Assembly (NCBI RefSeq): GCF_000379125.1
Contig: NZ_KB900627.1
Location: 324,703 to 388,702 of the forward strand
Direction of reading: 5' to 3'
Origin: Methylosinus sp. LW4
Lineage (GTDB): Bacteria; Pseudomonadota; Alphaproteobacteria; Rhizobiales; Beijerinckiaceae
Length of the DNA stretch: 64,000 nt
Positions 45,048-52,176 of this stretch are shown piece by piece. Both the position numbers and the translations under genes were made by a program. Below the pieces are notes generated by a model. The model ran no database searches and was not told the origin of the DNA. It saw only the letters and a program-made list of their open reading frames with translations. How positions within the stretch are numbered: position 1 is the first letter of the stretch; the number at the start of each line of letters is the position of its first letter.

Positions 45048-45530
45048 GCCCGGCTCCCTCGCGCGCTCCGCATCTGCATCGAAGCCAAACTTAGCATAGA
45101 GCCGGGAATGCTTGAACGCGCCGGCGCGCCCTCGTCGTTCGACGCTGTTTCCGCGCCCATTTCGGGCGCGCGGGATGGTCCTGGGCGCGGCGTCGCCGCT
45201 CGTCGATGTCCGAGCAGCATGGCCGACAGCGGATCGCCCATGAGCAGCCGGAGCGCAAGACCGCCGATCACATACTCGGATAGCGATGCGCGGGGGCGAC
45301 GCGCGACAACTCCAGGGACGCGAGGAGCGGATGAAACCAGCCGCTGCCGAGCGAGCGATGGCGAGGCGAGCCGGCAGCCGAGCGTGGGCCGCGCCGAGCG
45401 CATCGTGAGATGCGCGCCGGCCAGATCGACGGCGGGTAGAGGTGTGTGAATTTCGCGGAACGCGCCTCTGGAAGGACAAGCGTGCGGCCATTTCGCCGTA
45501 TTGCGAGCCCATGCGACCCGATACGCGGCG
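45048..45530. other. Intergenic stretch after the methanobactin genes
   Basis: About 480 bases between the mbnM stop and the next leftward gene start. No frame has a family match. mbnP and mbnH, which follow mbnN in the known Methylosinus cluster, are not here. Confidence 0.5.
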
Positions 45531-46835
45531 TCAGATCGCCGTCGATGTTTCGGCGCTGGACCGCGGCCGCGCGGCCCGCGAGACGAGAGGCGCCTGCTTC
45601 CAAAAGCGCAATGCGCTGAGACCTTCCGGGACGATCAGCGACAAATAGGCGACGAAAGGCGAATCGATATAAAGTCCGAGCGCGACGAGCGGCAAGGCGA
45701 CGAACCAAAACACTGAGCTATCCGTTTTCGCCACCGCCCCGAACGACCCTCGAGCCTGCAAGACGGCTCTGAGGATCGACGTCATGTAGCGCAGCGGTAT
45801 CGATGCAGCCAGAATTTCGACCAAGGTCGTCCACCAAGGACCATGCTGACCATATAATCGCCCAAGCGCGTCGGCTCCGGCCATGAGCAAGATCGCAACG
45901 CCCACGGCGAAGGGAGCGCCCTTCAGCGAGATCGTTCTGATCGAATCTATGAGGCGTTCGTCAGTGAGCCCTGCAAGGCGAAATGCGAGAAAGCGCATCA
46001 AAGTGACGAGCGGCGTGAAAACGATCAACATCAATGTCTGACCCGCGGCGAAGCAATTCAGCCTCCCGACGTGATAATTGCCGAGTCCGGGCGCCGCGAA
46101 CATGGCGAGGCATGCGAGCATAGCGAGATGCATGGCGACGCCCCGCTCGGACTCCCAGAGCGCCGCTTTGCCGAAGCGACGCGCCCATGAGGCGCCCGGC
46201 AAGGTACGCCAATCGACGCCATGCCGCGATAGAGCCCAAACTCCCCAGATCGACGAGCCGACGCAGATGACGGCCCCTATCTGGAAGCAGCTGGAAAACC
46301 CCAGTCCGAAAATCTCCATGGCCAAAAAATTGCCGATGGCTTTGGCGGCGAACTCCCACAGCTTCCATTTCACGACGCCAGAGCCTTGGTCGAGCGCATG
46401 GAGCATGAAGGCCGAAGTGCTGCTGACGAAGCGGAACGGCGCGGCGAACGAATACCAGAGTACTCCGTCGCAGATCAGTCCAGCGATCGCATCGTCATCG
46501 ACGAGCAGCCTCGCAAATCGGGGATAGCTCGCCGAGCCGAACGCCGCGCAGCACAGGCCTGCAAACAGCGAGAGCCATAGGATCGCGCCGATGACGCGCG
46601 GACTTGCGCCGCTTCGCCGCGCCTCGCCGATCGCGGTCGAAGCGACGGCGCCCAGCGCGCTCAGCAAGATCACATCGACGACGACCAGACGTGTCGTCAT
46701 CGCATAAGCGCCCGGCGCGCCGCCGCCCAAATGGCCGACCATTATCACATCGGCTTGCTGTGCGAGCTGCCCCGCCACGATCACGAGAAGCAGGGGCCAA
46801 TAGCCTCGCCAAAAGCCCTTGTCGCTCTCGATCAT
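45531..46835 (-). CDS. mbnM: MATE-family exporter, probable methanobactin exporter MbnM
   Basis: 434 residues. The start at 46835 is supported by an ATGA overlap with the mbnC stop; the frame stays open upstream. Twelve hydrophobic helices, with MATE-family texts WPLLLVIVAGQLAQQADVIMVGHLGGGAPGAYAMTT and FFAAGQTLMLIVFTPLVTLMRFLAFRLAGLTDERLIDSIR. MATE proteins are cation-coupled exporters; in methanobactin operons this one moves the product out of the cytoplasm. Last gene of the mbnABCM run. Confidence 0.88.
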   Translation of the reverse strand: MIESDKGFWRGYWPLLLVIVAGQLAQQADVIMVGHLGGGAPGAYAMTTRLVVVDVILLSALGAVASTAIGEARRSGASPRVIGAILWLSLFAGLCCAAFGSASYPRFARLLVDDDAIAGLICDGVLWYSFAAPFRFVSSTSAFMLHALDQGSGVVKWKLWEFAAKAIGNFLAMEIFGLGFSSCFQIGAVICVGSSIWGVWALSRHGVDWRTLPGASWARRFGKAALWESERGVAMHLAMLACLAMFAAPGLGNYHVGRLNCFAAGQTLMLIVFTPLVTLMRFLAFRLAGLTDERLIDSIRTISLKGAPFAVGVAILLMAGADALGRLYGQHGPWWTTLVEILAASIPLRYMTSILRAVLQARGSFGAVAKTDSSVFWFVALPLVALGLYIDSPFVAYLSLIVPEGLSALRFWKQAPLVSRAARPRSSAETSTAI

Positions 46836-47422
46836 AGAGGTATGGGCCGCCATCCCGGGAAATGATCGAGCTCGTAGCCCGGCGTCCGAAAACATCCAAA
46901 ATTGTCTTCGGGCGCCGGAAGCTCGCATTCGAACTCGACCTGTTCGACTTCGATGAAGCGCGTCTCTATGCTGCTGAGCTTCCAGCCGGCGACAGCCTTC
47001 GTCGGTCCGATCAGACGGCTCGCGATGACGATCCCGCAATAATCGAGATCACGGTCGCGTCCCGACCACCGCGACGCGGCCGCGGCCATGAGCTTCAGAG
47101 CGAGGTCTGCTCCCACGCGTTCACGAAACTCCGATTGCAGCAGCCATTCCGCGGCCCAAATATGATAGGCCCAATCGAATGTGAGGTTCTTCTCCTGCGC
47201 CCATTGCATGAACGGCAGGAAAATCGCGCGCCCGTCAGGGCCCGAAAGCTCCAACAATTGCGGAACGGCGTCGAACAGCACATGCCAATAGGCCCGATAG
47301 CTGATGTCGAGACGAACATGACTTCGTGACTCTCGCGCGAACGCGTCGAGCCGGGAAGGGTTCATCATGTCTTGATAGAGATCGGCGTCGATTCTAGCCG
47401 GCGCAGGCGACAAGAGACTCAT
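46832..47422 (-). CDS. mbnC: Methanobactin biosynthesis protein MbnC
   Basis: 196 residues from ATG 47422, with GAGGA upstream, overlapping mbnB by 29 bases. Sequence such as LDISYRAYWHVLFDAVPQLLELSG, FMQWAQEKNLTFDWAYHIWAAEWLLQSEF and PAPEDNFGCFRTPGYELDHFPGWRPI is consistent with MbnC. MbnC forms a heterodimer with MbnB and takes part in making oxazolone-thioamide groups on Cys residues of MbnA, probably by binding the leader. Assignment rests on position, size and recalled similarity. Confidence 0.85.
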   Translation of the reverse strand: MSLLSPAPARIDADLYQDMMNPSRLDAFARESRSHVRLDISYRAYWHVLFDAVPQLLELSGPDGRAIFLPFMQWAQEKNLTFDWAYHIWAAEWLLQSEFRERVGADLALKLMAAAASRWSGRDRDLDYCGIVIASRLIGPTKAVAGWKLSSIETRFIEVEQVEFECELPAPEDNFGCFRTPGYELDHFPGWRPIPL

Positions 47423-48224
47423 TGGTCGTGTCCTCGGCGTGGGGGAATATCTCGCGCAAACGTTCGAGATCGATCGCGATCGAGTCATATTCGATCTCGA
47501 AATCGCGCTCATATGTGATCGTCGAGCCCGGCTTGTCGAATGCCGCGCGCATGGAGCGAAGGAACTCCAACGTGTCCGGCGCCATTTCCCTATCATGCGA
47601 ATCGACGATGACTCGCGGGTCCAGAAACGAAGGCCCATATCCCGCGACATGAAAATGTCGCGTCGACGAGATGACATCGTTCCAAGCGTCCAGCGGCGCG
47701 CCGCAATTGTGTCGGGCGACCACCGCATTGGAGGCGTCGAAGAGGATCCCCGCTCCAGTTTCTCGGCAGAGCCTTCGAAAAAACTCGGGCTGCTCCCATC
47801 CGCCGTCCATGATGGATGGATAGTTTTCGAGATGGAGCTGGACGCCGAGCATATCCTGCCATTGCTCCACGCGATTCCGAACGGGGGCGTATTGGGCGTA
47901 ATCGATTTCGCCGAGATAGAAGAGATTCCGTCCGTTCGGCGCAAAGCGCAGCAGATGGTCGGACACGTATGCCGGCTGAAGCGCATCGATGAGAATACGG
48001 ATCTGCTTGGCGAGCTTCTCGAGCGTCTCTCTGTCATTCTCGAGAAACTTCGACAGCATGATATGGAACCCGACCGGACACTCGAACGCGTCCGCCAGCT
48101 CTTTGACCGGAACATTCAAGAAATTGTCGATGAGCAGCTCGCAATAGTCGATTTGCCGCTCTCTGAGCATGCGCCGAACCATGTCCAGCGTGCCGTTCAA
48201 GGTGAAGTTGAATCCGATTTGCAT
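47394..48224 (-). CDS. mbnB: Methanobactin biosynthesis iron enzyme MbnB (DUF692)
   Basis: 276 residues from ATG 48224 (MQIGFNFTLNGTLDMVRRML), which matches the recalled start of MbnB; an in-frame ATG at 48251 also exists and neither has a strong ribosome site. TIM-barrel DUF692 family with conserved metal-ligand regions FHIMLSKF, VSDHLLRF, LHLENYPS, LFDASNAVV, STRHFHVAGY and VDSHDREM. With MbnC it uses a multi-iron centre and O2 to convert Cys into oxazolone plus thioamide. It lies 84 bases after mbnA. Confidence 0.92.
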   Translation of the reverse strand: MQIGFNFTLNGTLDMVRRMLRERQIDYCELLIDNFLNVPVKELADAFECPVGFHIMLSKFLENDRETLEKLAKQIRILIDALQPAYVSDHLLRFAPNGRNLFYLGEIDYAQYAPVRNRVEQWQDMLGVQLHLENYPSIMDGGWEQPEFFRRLCRETGAGILFDASNAVVARHNCGAPLDAWNDVISSTRHFHVAGYGPSFLDPRVIVDSHDREMAPDTLEFLRSMRAAFDKPGSTITYERDFEIEYDSIAIDLERLREIFPHAEDTTNESLVACAG

Positions 48225-48308
48225 CTGGAAAGCTTTCGACGATGTCCGCATGGAAGCTGGAAAGCCGTCCCCGGCCGTATGAACCGGGGACGGCGCTGCC
48301 GAATAAAA

Positions 48309-48404
48309 TCAGCAGGTGCCGCACCACGGCGGGTTGCACGCGCACATGGCCTGAACGCGGCCGATCACGGGGAGGATTTCCTTCTTGACGACTTTGATGG
48401 TCAT
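48309..48404 (-). CDS. mbnA: Methanobactin precursor peptide MbnA
   Basis: 31-residue precursor with GGAG seven bases before ATG 48404. The 19-residue leader starts MTIKVVKKEI and contains LPVIGR, the hallmark shared with the Methylosinus trichosporium OB3b precursor. The predicted core is MCACNPPWCGTC. By analogy with OB3b the Cys-Ala-Cys and Cys-Gly-Thr sites become oxazolone-thioamide groups that chelate Cu(I), with the remaining two cysteines left for a disulfide. The core sequence is not that of OB3b. Exactly the place and strand expected before mbnB. Confidence 0.93.
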   Translation of the reverse strand: MTIKVVKKEILPVIGRVQAMCACNPPWCGTC

Positions 48405-48517
48405 TGCTTTCTCCATTCGGCGTTTGATCTGTCGCCACGCCGTCGCAACCGGCGACGTGACGACTCGCTCTTCCGCAACGCCCCAGCGGAAGACGATTCC
48501 GTGTCGCGTTTCGCTCT

Positions 48518-49654
48518 TTATGTCGAAAGAGATTCGCGGCTCTCGACGGGCGACAGTGATGCGAGCGCTTCGAGGAGCGCATCGTTTTCCGACGGCGTCC
48601 CGACAGTGATGCGCAAATGCTTTCCGATCCGAGAGGTCGGAGGAAACGCTTTGACGAAGATGCGAAATCTCTCTCTCAATTCCTCCGCGACGCTCGCGCC
48701 AGTCCGCGGCGTCGCGCAAAAGAGGAAATTGCCTTCCGAGCGAAAAGGAGAAAAGCCCGGCATCCTCGCCAGTTCCTCGCGCAAGCGCTCACGCTCGCGC
48801 TTCACCTGGTCGATGAGCGGTTGGAACAGAGCGGTTTCTTCGAGAAAGATTCGCGCGACGCATGCGGTCATCGCATTCACGCGGTAAGGGAGCGAGGCTC
48901 GTTCCAATTCGTCAATGAGCGGCTCCGATGCGACGAGATATCCCAATCGGCACCCCGCGAGTCCGATCTTCGAAAATGATTGCGCGACGATTACATTGTG
49001 GCGATCGATCGCATCCGTCGCATAGGAGACGTCGGCATAGGCGGAATATGCTTCGTCCAGGCACAGCAGGTCGCTCGTGGACACCGCGAGCCGCTCGAAT
49101 ATGGCGCGATCCAGGGCGCGGCCGGTCGGATTATTGGGATTGCCGACATAAAATATTTTTGCGCCGTCCACCGCCGTCATTTTGTCGACGACCTCCGTCG
49201 ACAAGGCAAATGCGTCGTCGAGCGGAACAGTGACGAAGCCTTTGTCGTTGAGCGCGGCGAAATGCCCGTAGAGCGGGAATGTCGGCGTCGGAACGACCAC
49301 CGCTTCGAACGGGCCCCCGAAGGCACGACAAACAAGATCGAGCATTTCCGTCGAGCCGACGCCGAGAAGAATATTTTTGGCCCGCACGCCGATATTCGCA
49401 GCGATCGCGGCCTCGAGCGCATCGATCTCCATCGCATCTGGATAGCGTCGAAAGTCGATCGTCGAAATCTCTCGCGCGACACGCGCCAGGAATTCGTCCG
49501 GGAGAGGAAAACGCATCTCATTGGCGTCGAGACAAAGGCCGTCGCCCCGCGGAATCGCGCCGTACATCGGCGTCGCTCCCAAGCGTTTCTTGGCTTGCGG
49601 CCGGGGCATCGCAGAGGGCGCTGTTTGCGCGAGAACATCGATCAGGACCGACAA
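48518..49654 (-). CDS. mbnN: HisC-like PLP aminotransferase, probable MbnN
   Basis: 378 residues from a TTG at 49654, preceded by AGGAG at seven bases. Fold-type I aminotransferase of the histidinol-phosphate group: LCLDANEMRFPLPDEFLARV start, YVGNPNNPTGRALDR, LLCLDEAYSAYA, and the Schiff-base Lys in VAQSFSKIGLAGCRLGYL. In known methanobactin operons MbnN transaminates the exposed N-terminal residue after leader removal, giving an oxo group before the first ring. Here it is upstream of mbnA, unlike the OB3b order. The functional name is inferred from context; ordinary histidine biosynthesis is the alternative. Confidence 0.72.
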   Translation of the reverse strand: MSVLIDVLAQTAPSAMPRPQAKKRLGATPMYGAIPRGDGLCLDANEMRFPLPDEFLARVAREISTIDFRRYPDAMEIDALEAAIAANIGVRAKNILLGVGSTEMLDLVCRAFGGPFEAVVVPTPTFPLYGHFAALNDKGFVTVPLDDAFALSTEVVDKMTAVDGAKIFYVGNPNNPTGRALDRAIFERLAVSTSDLLCLDEAYSAYADVSYATDAIDRHNVIVAQSFSKIGLAGCRLGYLVASEPLIDELERASLPYRVNAMTACVARIFLEETALFQPLIDQVKRERERLREELARMPGFSPFRSEGNFLFCATPRTGASVAEELRERFRIFVKAFPPTSRIGKHLRITVGTPSENDALLEALASLSPVESRESLST

Positions 49655-50013
49655 GGCGCGTCTCCTGTTCTACCGATGGTGAAAGCTATCGTGGCCATGC
49701 CTGGGCTCGCTCTGTGTGCTTCATCGAGACATGGGACGATGGCGCCTCGCGCATCTGCGAGTCATTCACGAAACATGTCGGATCATTCACTCGTCATGAG
49801 AGACGCACCGATGCGATCGAAACCGACATGGGCGAAAAAAAAATTTCTCGTGATACCGAAAAATTCGCTCGATCGATCTATGTCGCGGCGATCGACTAGA
49901 AAGAGACATACGTCGACGCCGGAACTTATGCGCGAACCTCGAACGAACGCCCGCTCGAGCCGCAGATGTGGAAGCGAACGGCCTCACAGCAGTGACGCCG
50001 TTCGTCATGTTTC
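49655..50013. other. Control region upstream of the methanobactin biosynthesis genes
   Basis: About 360 bases with no gene, upstream of mbnN and therefore of the mbnN-A-B-C-M run. Contains an AT-rich block around 49830-49880 with an eight-base A run. A promoter for an ECF sigma factor is expected but I cannot place it with confidence. Confidence 0.5.
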
Positions 50014-50703
50014 TTATCGGGCGGTCGTGTCGGGGAGGCTCAGCTCCAGCGCTTTCGACAATCGTGCGCGATGCGCCTCGATCTTATCGCTTTCGGAGCG
50101 AGGAATTTGCGGAAATGCGAGCGCCTGCGCGCAAGCATCGGTCGCGGCGGCGATCGATGTCGGCGAATTCGGCTTTTTGAAGCACCTGCGCCAGCTCTCG
50201 ATATATCTCGCCATGCCCGGATCGAAGGGTTTCGCCGATCCGGCGCGATGCGCATCCGCGTCGGCGCCCTCGTCATTTTCGCAGACTGTTTCGATGATCT
50301 TGCAGGGACCTTTCGCACGGCATTCGGCGTCGGCTTTGTCTCGTGCATGAGCGAGGCTGTCGCCGAGCGCCGCTACGTAGCGAGATCCGTCGAGACTCGC
50401 CGCGACGGCGGCGCAGCCGTCGTGAAACGACTGCGCGACCGTGCAGGCGCTTCTCTCGCCGCCGCAGACATAAACGGCGAATCGCGCGGCCCCGTGCGGG
50501 TCTGAAAAGCCGCGCGCGGAGCCCGTCAGCCATTCCCCATTGTCGCGTCGCCCGAGCGCGAGAGCCGACTCCGCCCGAGAGCCCGAAGAGGCTCCCGATA
50601 TGAGCAAAATCCACGTCGATAGGACGTATGCGGCGCCGCGCCCGAGGCGCATTCTCTTCGGCCTGTGGGCGTGAGCGTGAAATAGTGAGATTGGTTCAGT
50701 CAT
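50014..50703 (-). CDS. Secreted DUF4189-like protein
   Basis: 229 residues. Signal peptide at about 18-45 (RLGRGAAYVLSTWILLISGASSGSRA). The middle has WLTGSARGFSDPHGAARFAVYVCGGERSACTVAQSFHDGCAAVAASLDGSRYVAALGDSLAHARDKADAECRAKGPCKI, the spaced Cys/Ala pattern of DUF4189 domains, followed by a helical C-terminal part. Position between the sigma factor and mbnN is unusual; nothing ties it to methanobactin beyond strand and location. ATG 50652 is another start. Confidence 0.65.
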   Translation of the reverse strand: MTEPISLFHAHAHRPKRMRLGRGAAYVLSTWILLISGASSGSRAESALALGRRDNGEWLTGSARGFSDPHGAARFAVYVCGGERSACTVAQSFHDGCAAVAASLDGSRYVAALGDSLAHARDKADAECRAKGPCKIIETVCENDEGADADAHRAGSAKPFDPGMARYIESWRRCFKKPNSPTSIAAATDACAQALAFPQIPRSESDKIEAHRARLSKALELSLPDTTAR

Positions 50704-50754
50704 GAACGAGCTCGATTTTCGATGAGTCGGCGAATGCGCGCGCCTGCCGAAAAG

Positions 50755-51252
50755 TCATGCAGGATTCGACGATTGAAACGCCATGCTATCGCGTAAATCG
50801 CCACGGGCTTTGGTCAAATGCCTTTCCACCGTTCGTGTCGATACGCCGCAACGGTCGGCGATTTCGATGTTGGTGGCGCCGTCGACCACTTTCAAGAGGA
50901 TGATCTGCTTGCGCAATGGCGACAGCTGTTCGAATGTCGAGGAATAGTCGTGAGGCTCGGCGACATTCGGCGTGTCGGAATGAACGGATTCGTCGAAGGG
51001 CGTCGCGGCGTCGGTAAAGGCGGAGCGGAGCTTTCGCCGCCTGTGCATGTCGGTGACGAGATTGGCGGTGATGCGATATAGATAGGCGCGCGGACAGGTT
51101 AGCTTTTCGGCTCCTTCCTTCACCAGTCGCAGATAGGCCTCCTGAACGATGTCTTCAGATTCTTCCCAACCGAGTCGACGGCTGGCGAATTGACGTAATC
51201 TGGGCGCATAGTCCCGGTAGAGCTGTTGGACCGACTTCTCCTTCGCTGTCAT
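50755..51252 (-). CDS. ECF sigma factor without an adjacent anti-sigma
   Basis: 165 residues from ATG 51252, with GGAG six bases upstream. FecI-like: region 2 ESEDIVQEAYLRLVKEG and ITANLVTDMHRRRKLRS; region 4 LSPLRKQIILLKVVDGATNIEIADRCGVSTRTVERHLTKARGDL. It lies between the TonB receptor and mbnN, all leftward, while the receptor has its own FecI-FecR pair further upstream, so the locus carries two sigma factors. Either may be the functional MbnI. Confidence 0.85.
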   Translation of the reverse strand: MTAKEKSVQQLYRDYAPRLRQFASRRLGWEESEDIVQEAYLRLVKEGAEKLTCPRAYLYRITANLVTDMHRRRKLRSAFTDAATPFDESVHSDTPNVAEPHDYSSTFEQLSPLRKQIILLKVVDGATNIEIADRCGVSTRTVERHLTKARGDLRDSMAFQSSNPA

Positions 51253-51304
51253 GCGCATCTCCATAGCTTCGCTCGGAAGTGGTGAAACAGGCGTTCTGTG
51301 GGCT

Positions 51305-51637
51305 CTAGCGTCTATGGCGCGATCGATCGCCTCCTTCGCCGCCGAGCTTCTTCATGGATTCGCCCGACGACCGAATATGAGAATGGCTTCGGTTCAAAGC
51401 GATCTGATTCATCGGCACGACCAAGACGGTGGGGGCGATCGACGCATCCGCGAGCGCGATCCGGCACATGAGTCCGAACCCTTCGCAGCGTCGAAGAACT
51501 TCGATCGCCGTGGGGCGGGGCAAGCGCCGGTCATCGACCAAACGGCTACGCGAGAACGGTAATAGCGCGGGGCGGCCCTGCGCCGCGAAAGGCGATTCAC
51601 GTCGCAGGCGAGCGACGAGCTCTCTTTCTCTTTGCAT
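51305..51637 (-). CDS. Small hypothetical protein, possible
   Basis: 110 residues from ATG 51637 with GAGG nine bases upstream. MQRERELVARLRRESPF, then TAIEVLRRCEGFGLMCRIALADASIAPTVLVVPMNQIALNRSH and a basic end. The pattern of hydrophobic residues and codon use reads like a real protein, but no family is recognised. It lies about 50 bases before the sigma factor gene, possibly in the same transcript. Confidence 0.4.
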   Translation of the reverse strand: MQRERELVARLRRESPFAAQGRPALLPFSRSRLVDDRRLPRPTAIEVLRRCEGFGLMCRIALADASIAPTVLVVPMNQIALNRSHSHIRSSGESMKKLGGEGGDRSRHRR

Positions 51638-52176
51638 GCCAATCCGCCTCGAATGAGATTGCGAGAAGCTAAAAAGGCGGGAGCGACGTCGCGACAAATC
51701 AATCGCTCTTCACCGAATGGAAGAGGCGTTGAAATTTGGGTCGGGTCCGCTCGTCGTCTCGGACGTGAGCTGCTTCGGCTTTCCCGGGTCGCCTGGTCAG
51801 TTGTCCATCGGCGGCGTCCGTCGCCACGCTTGGTTAGAGGCGGCTTCGCTCGGAGCGCGCTGGATGTGCCGCGTCATGCGGTGTCGATGCGACGAGCGCG
51901 CCAAGCCAAAGCGGTCGCGCTCGCGCCTATGACGCGCGTTCGATGTGATGTCGGCGCGGCGAATGTGGCCGTTCGAGCGCCGAGACAATTTATATGTGAC
52001 AGAGCGCTTTGCGCCCTCATTTCCTTCGAAAATCGCAATAGCCGCATTTTGTTTCCTCTGACGATCGGTTTCAGTCGCCTCGCTTTCATCGATGCAATAG
52101 TAGGCGTCGTCGCGTGAGGCGCGCGCCCGCTAGATGAGGCCTTCCGCTCGAGGCGGAAGGCGTCCGCTTTTCCCGT
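51638..52176. other. Intergenic stretch, no gene seen
   Basis: About 540 bases between the TonB receptor stop and the small hypothetical. Open frames are short with no signatures. Confidence 0.4.

Noticed and set aside
43425..45449. 674-residue plus-strand frame
   Set aside because: Antisense to the membrane coiled-coil gene; composition typical of a shadow frame.
46835..46853. Upstream ATG at 46853 as mbnM start
   Set aside because: The ATG at 46835 overlaps the mbnC stop as ATGA and gives a normal MATE N-terminus; the longer form has no better ribosome site.
48405..48719. Longer version of the methanobactin precursor
   Set aside because: The frame is open upstream, but the GGAG ribosome site and the leader comparison with OB3b put the start at 48404.
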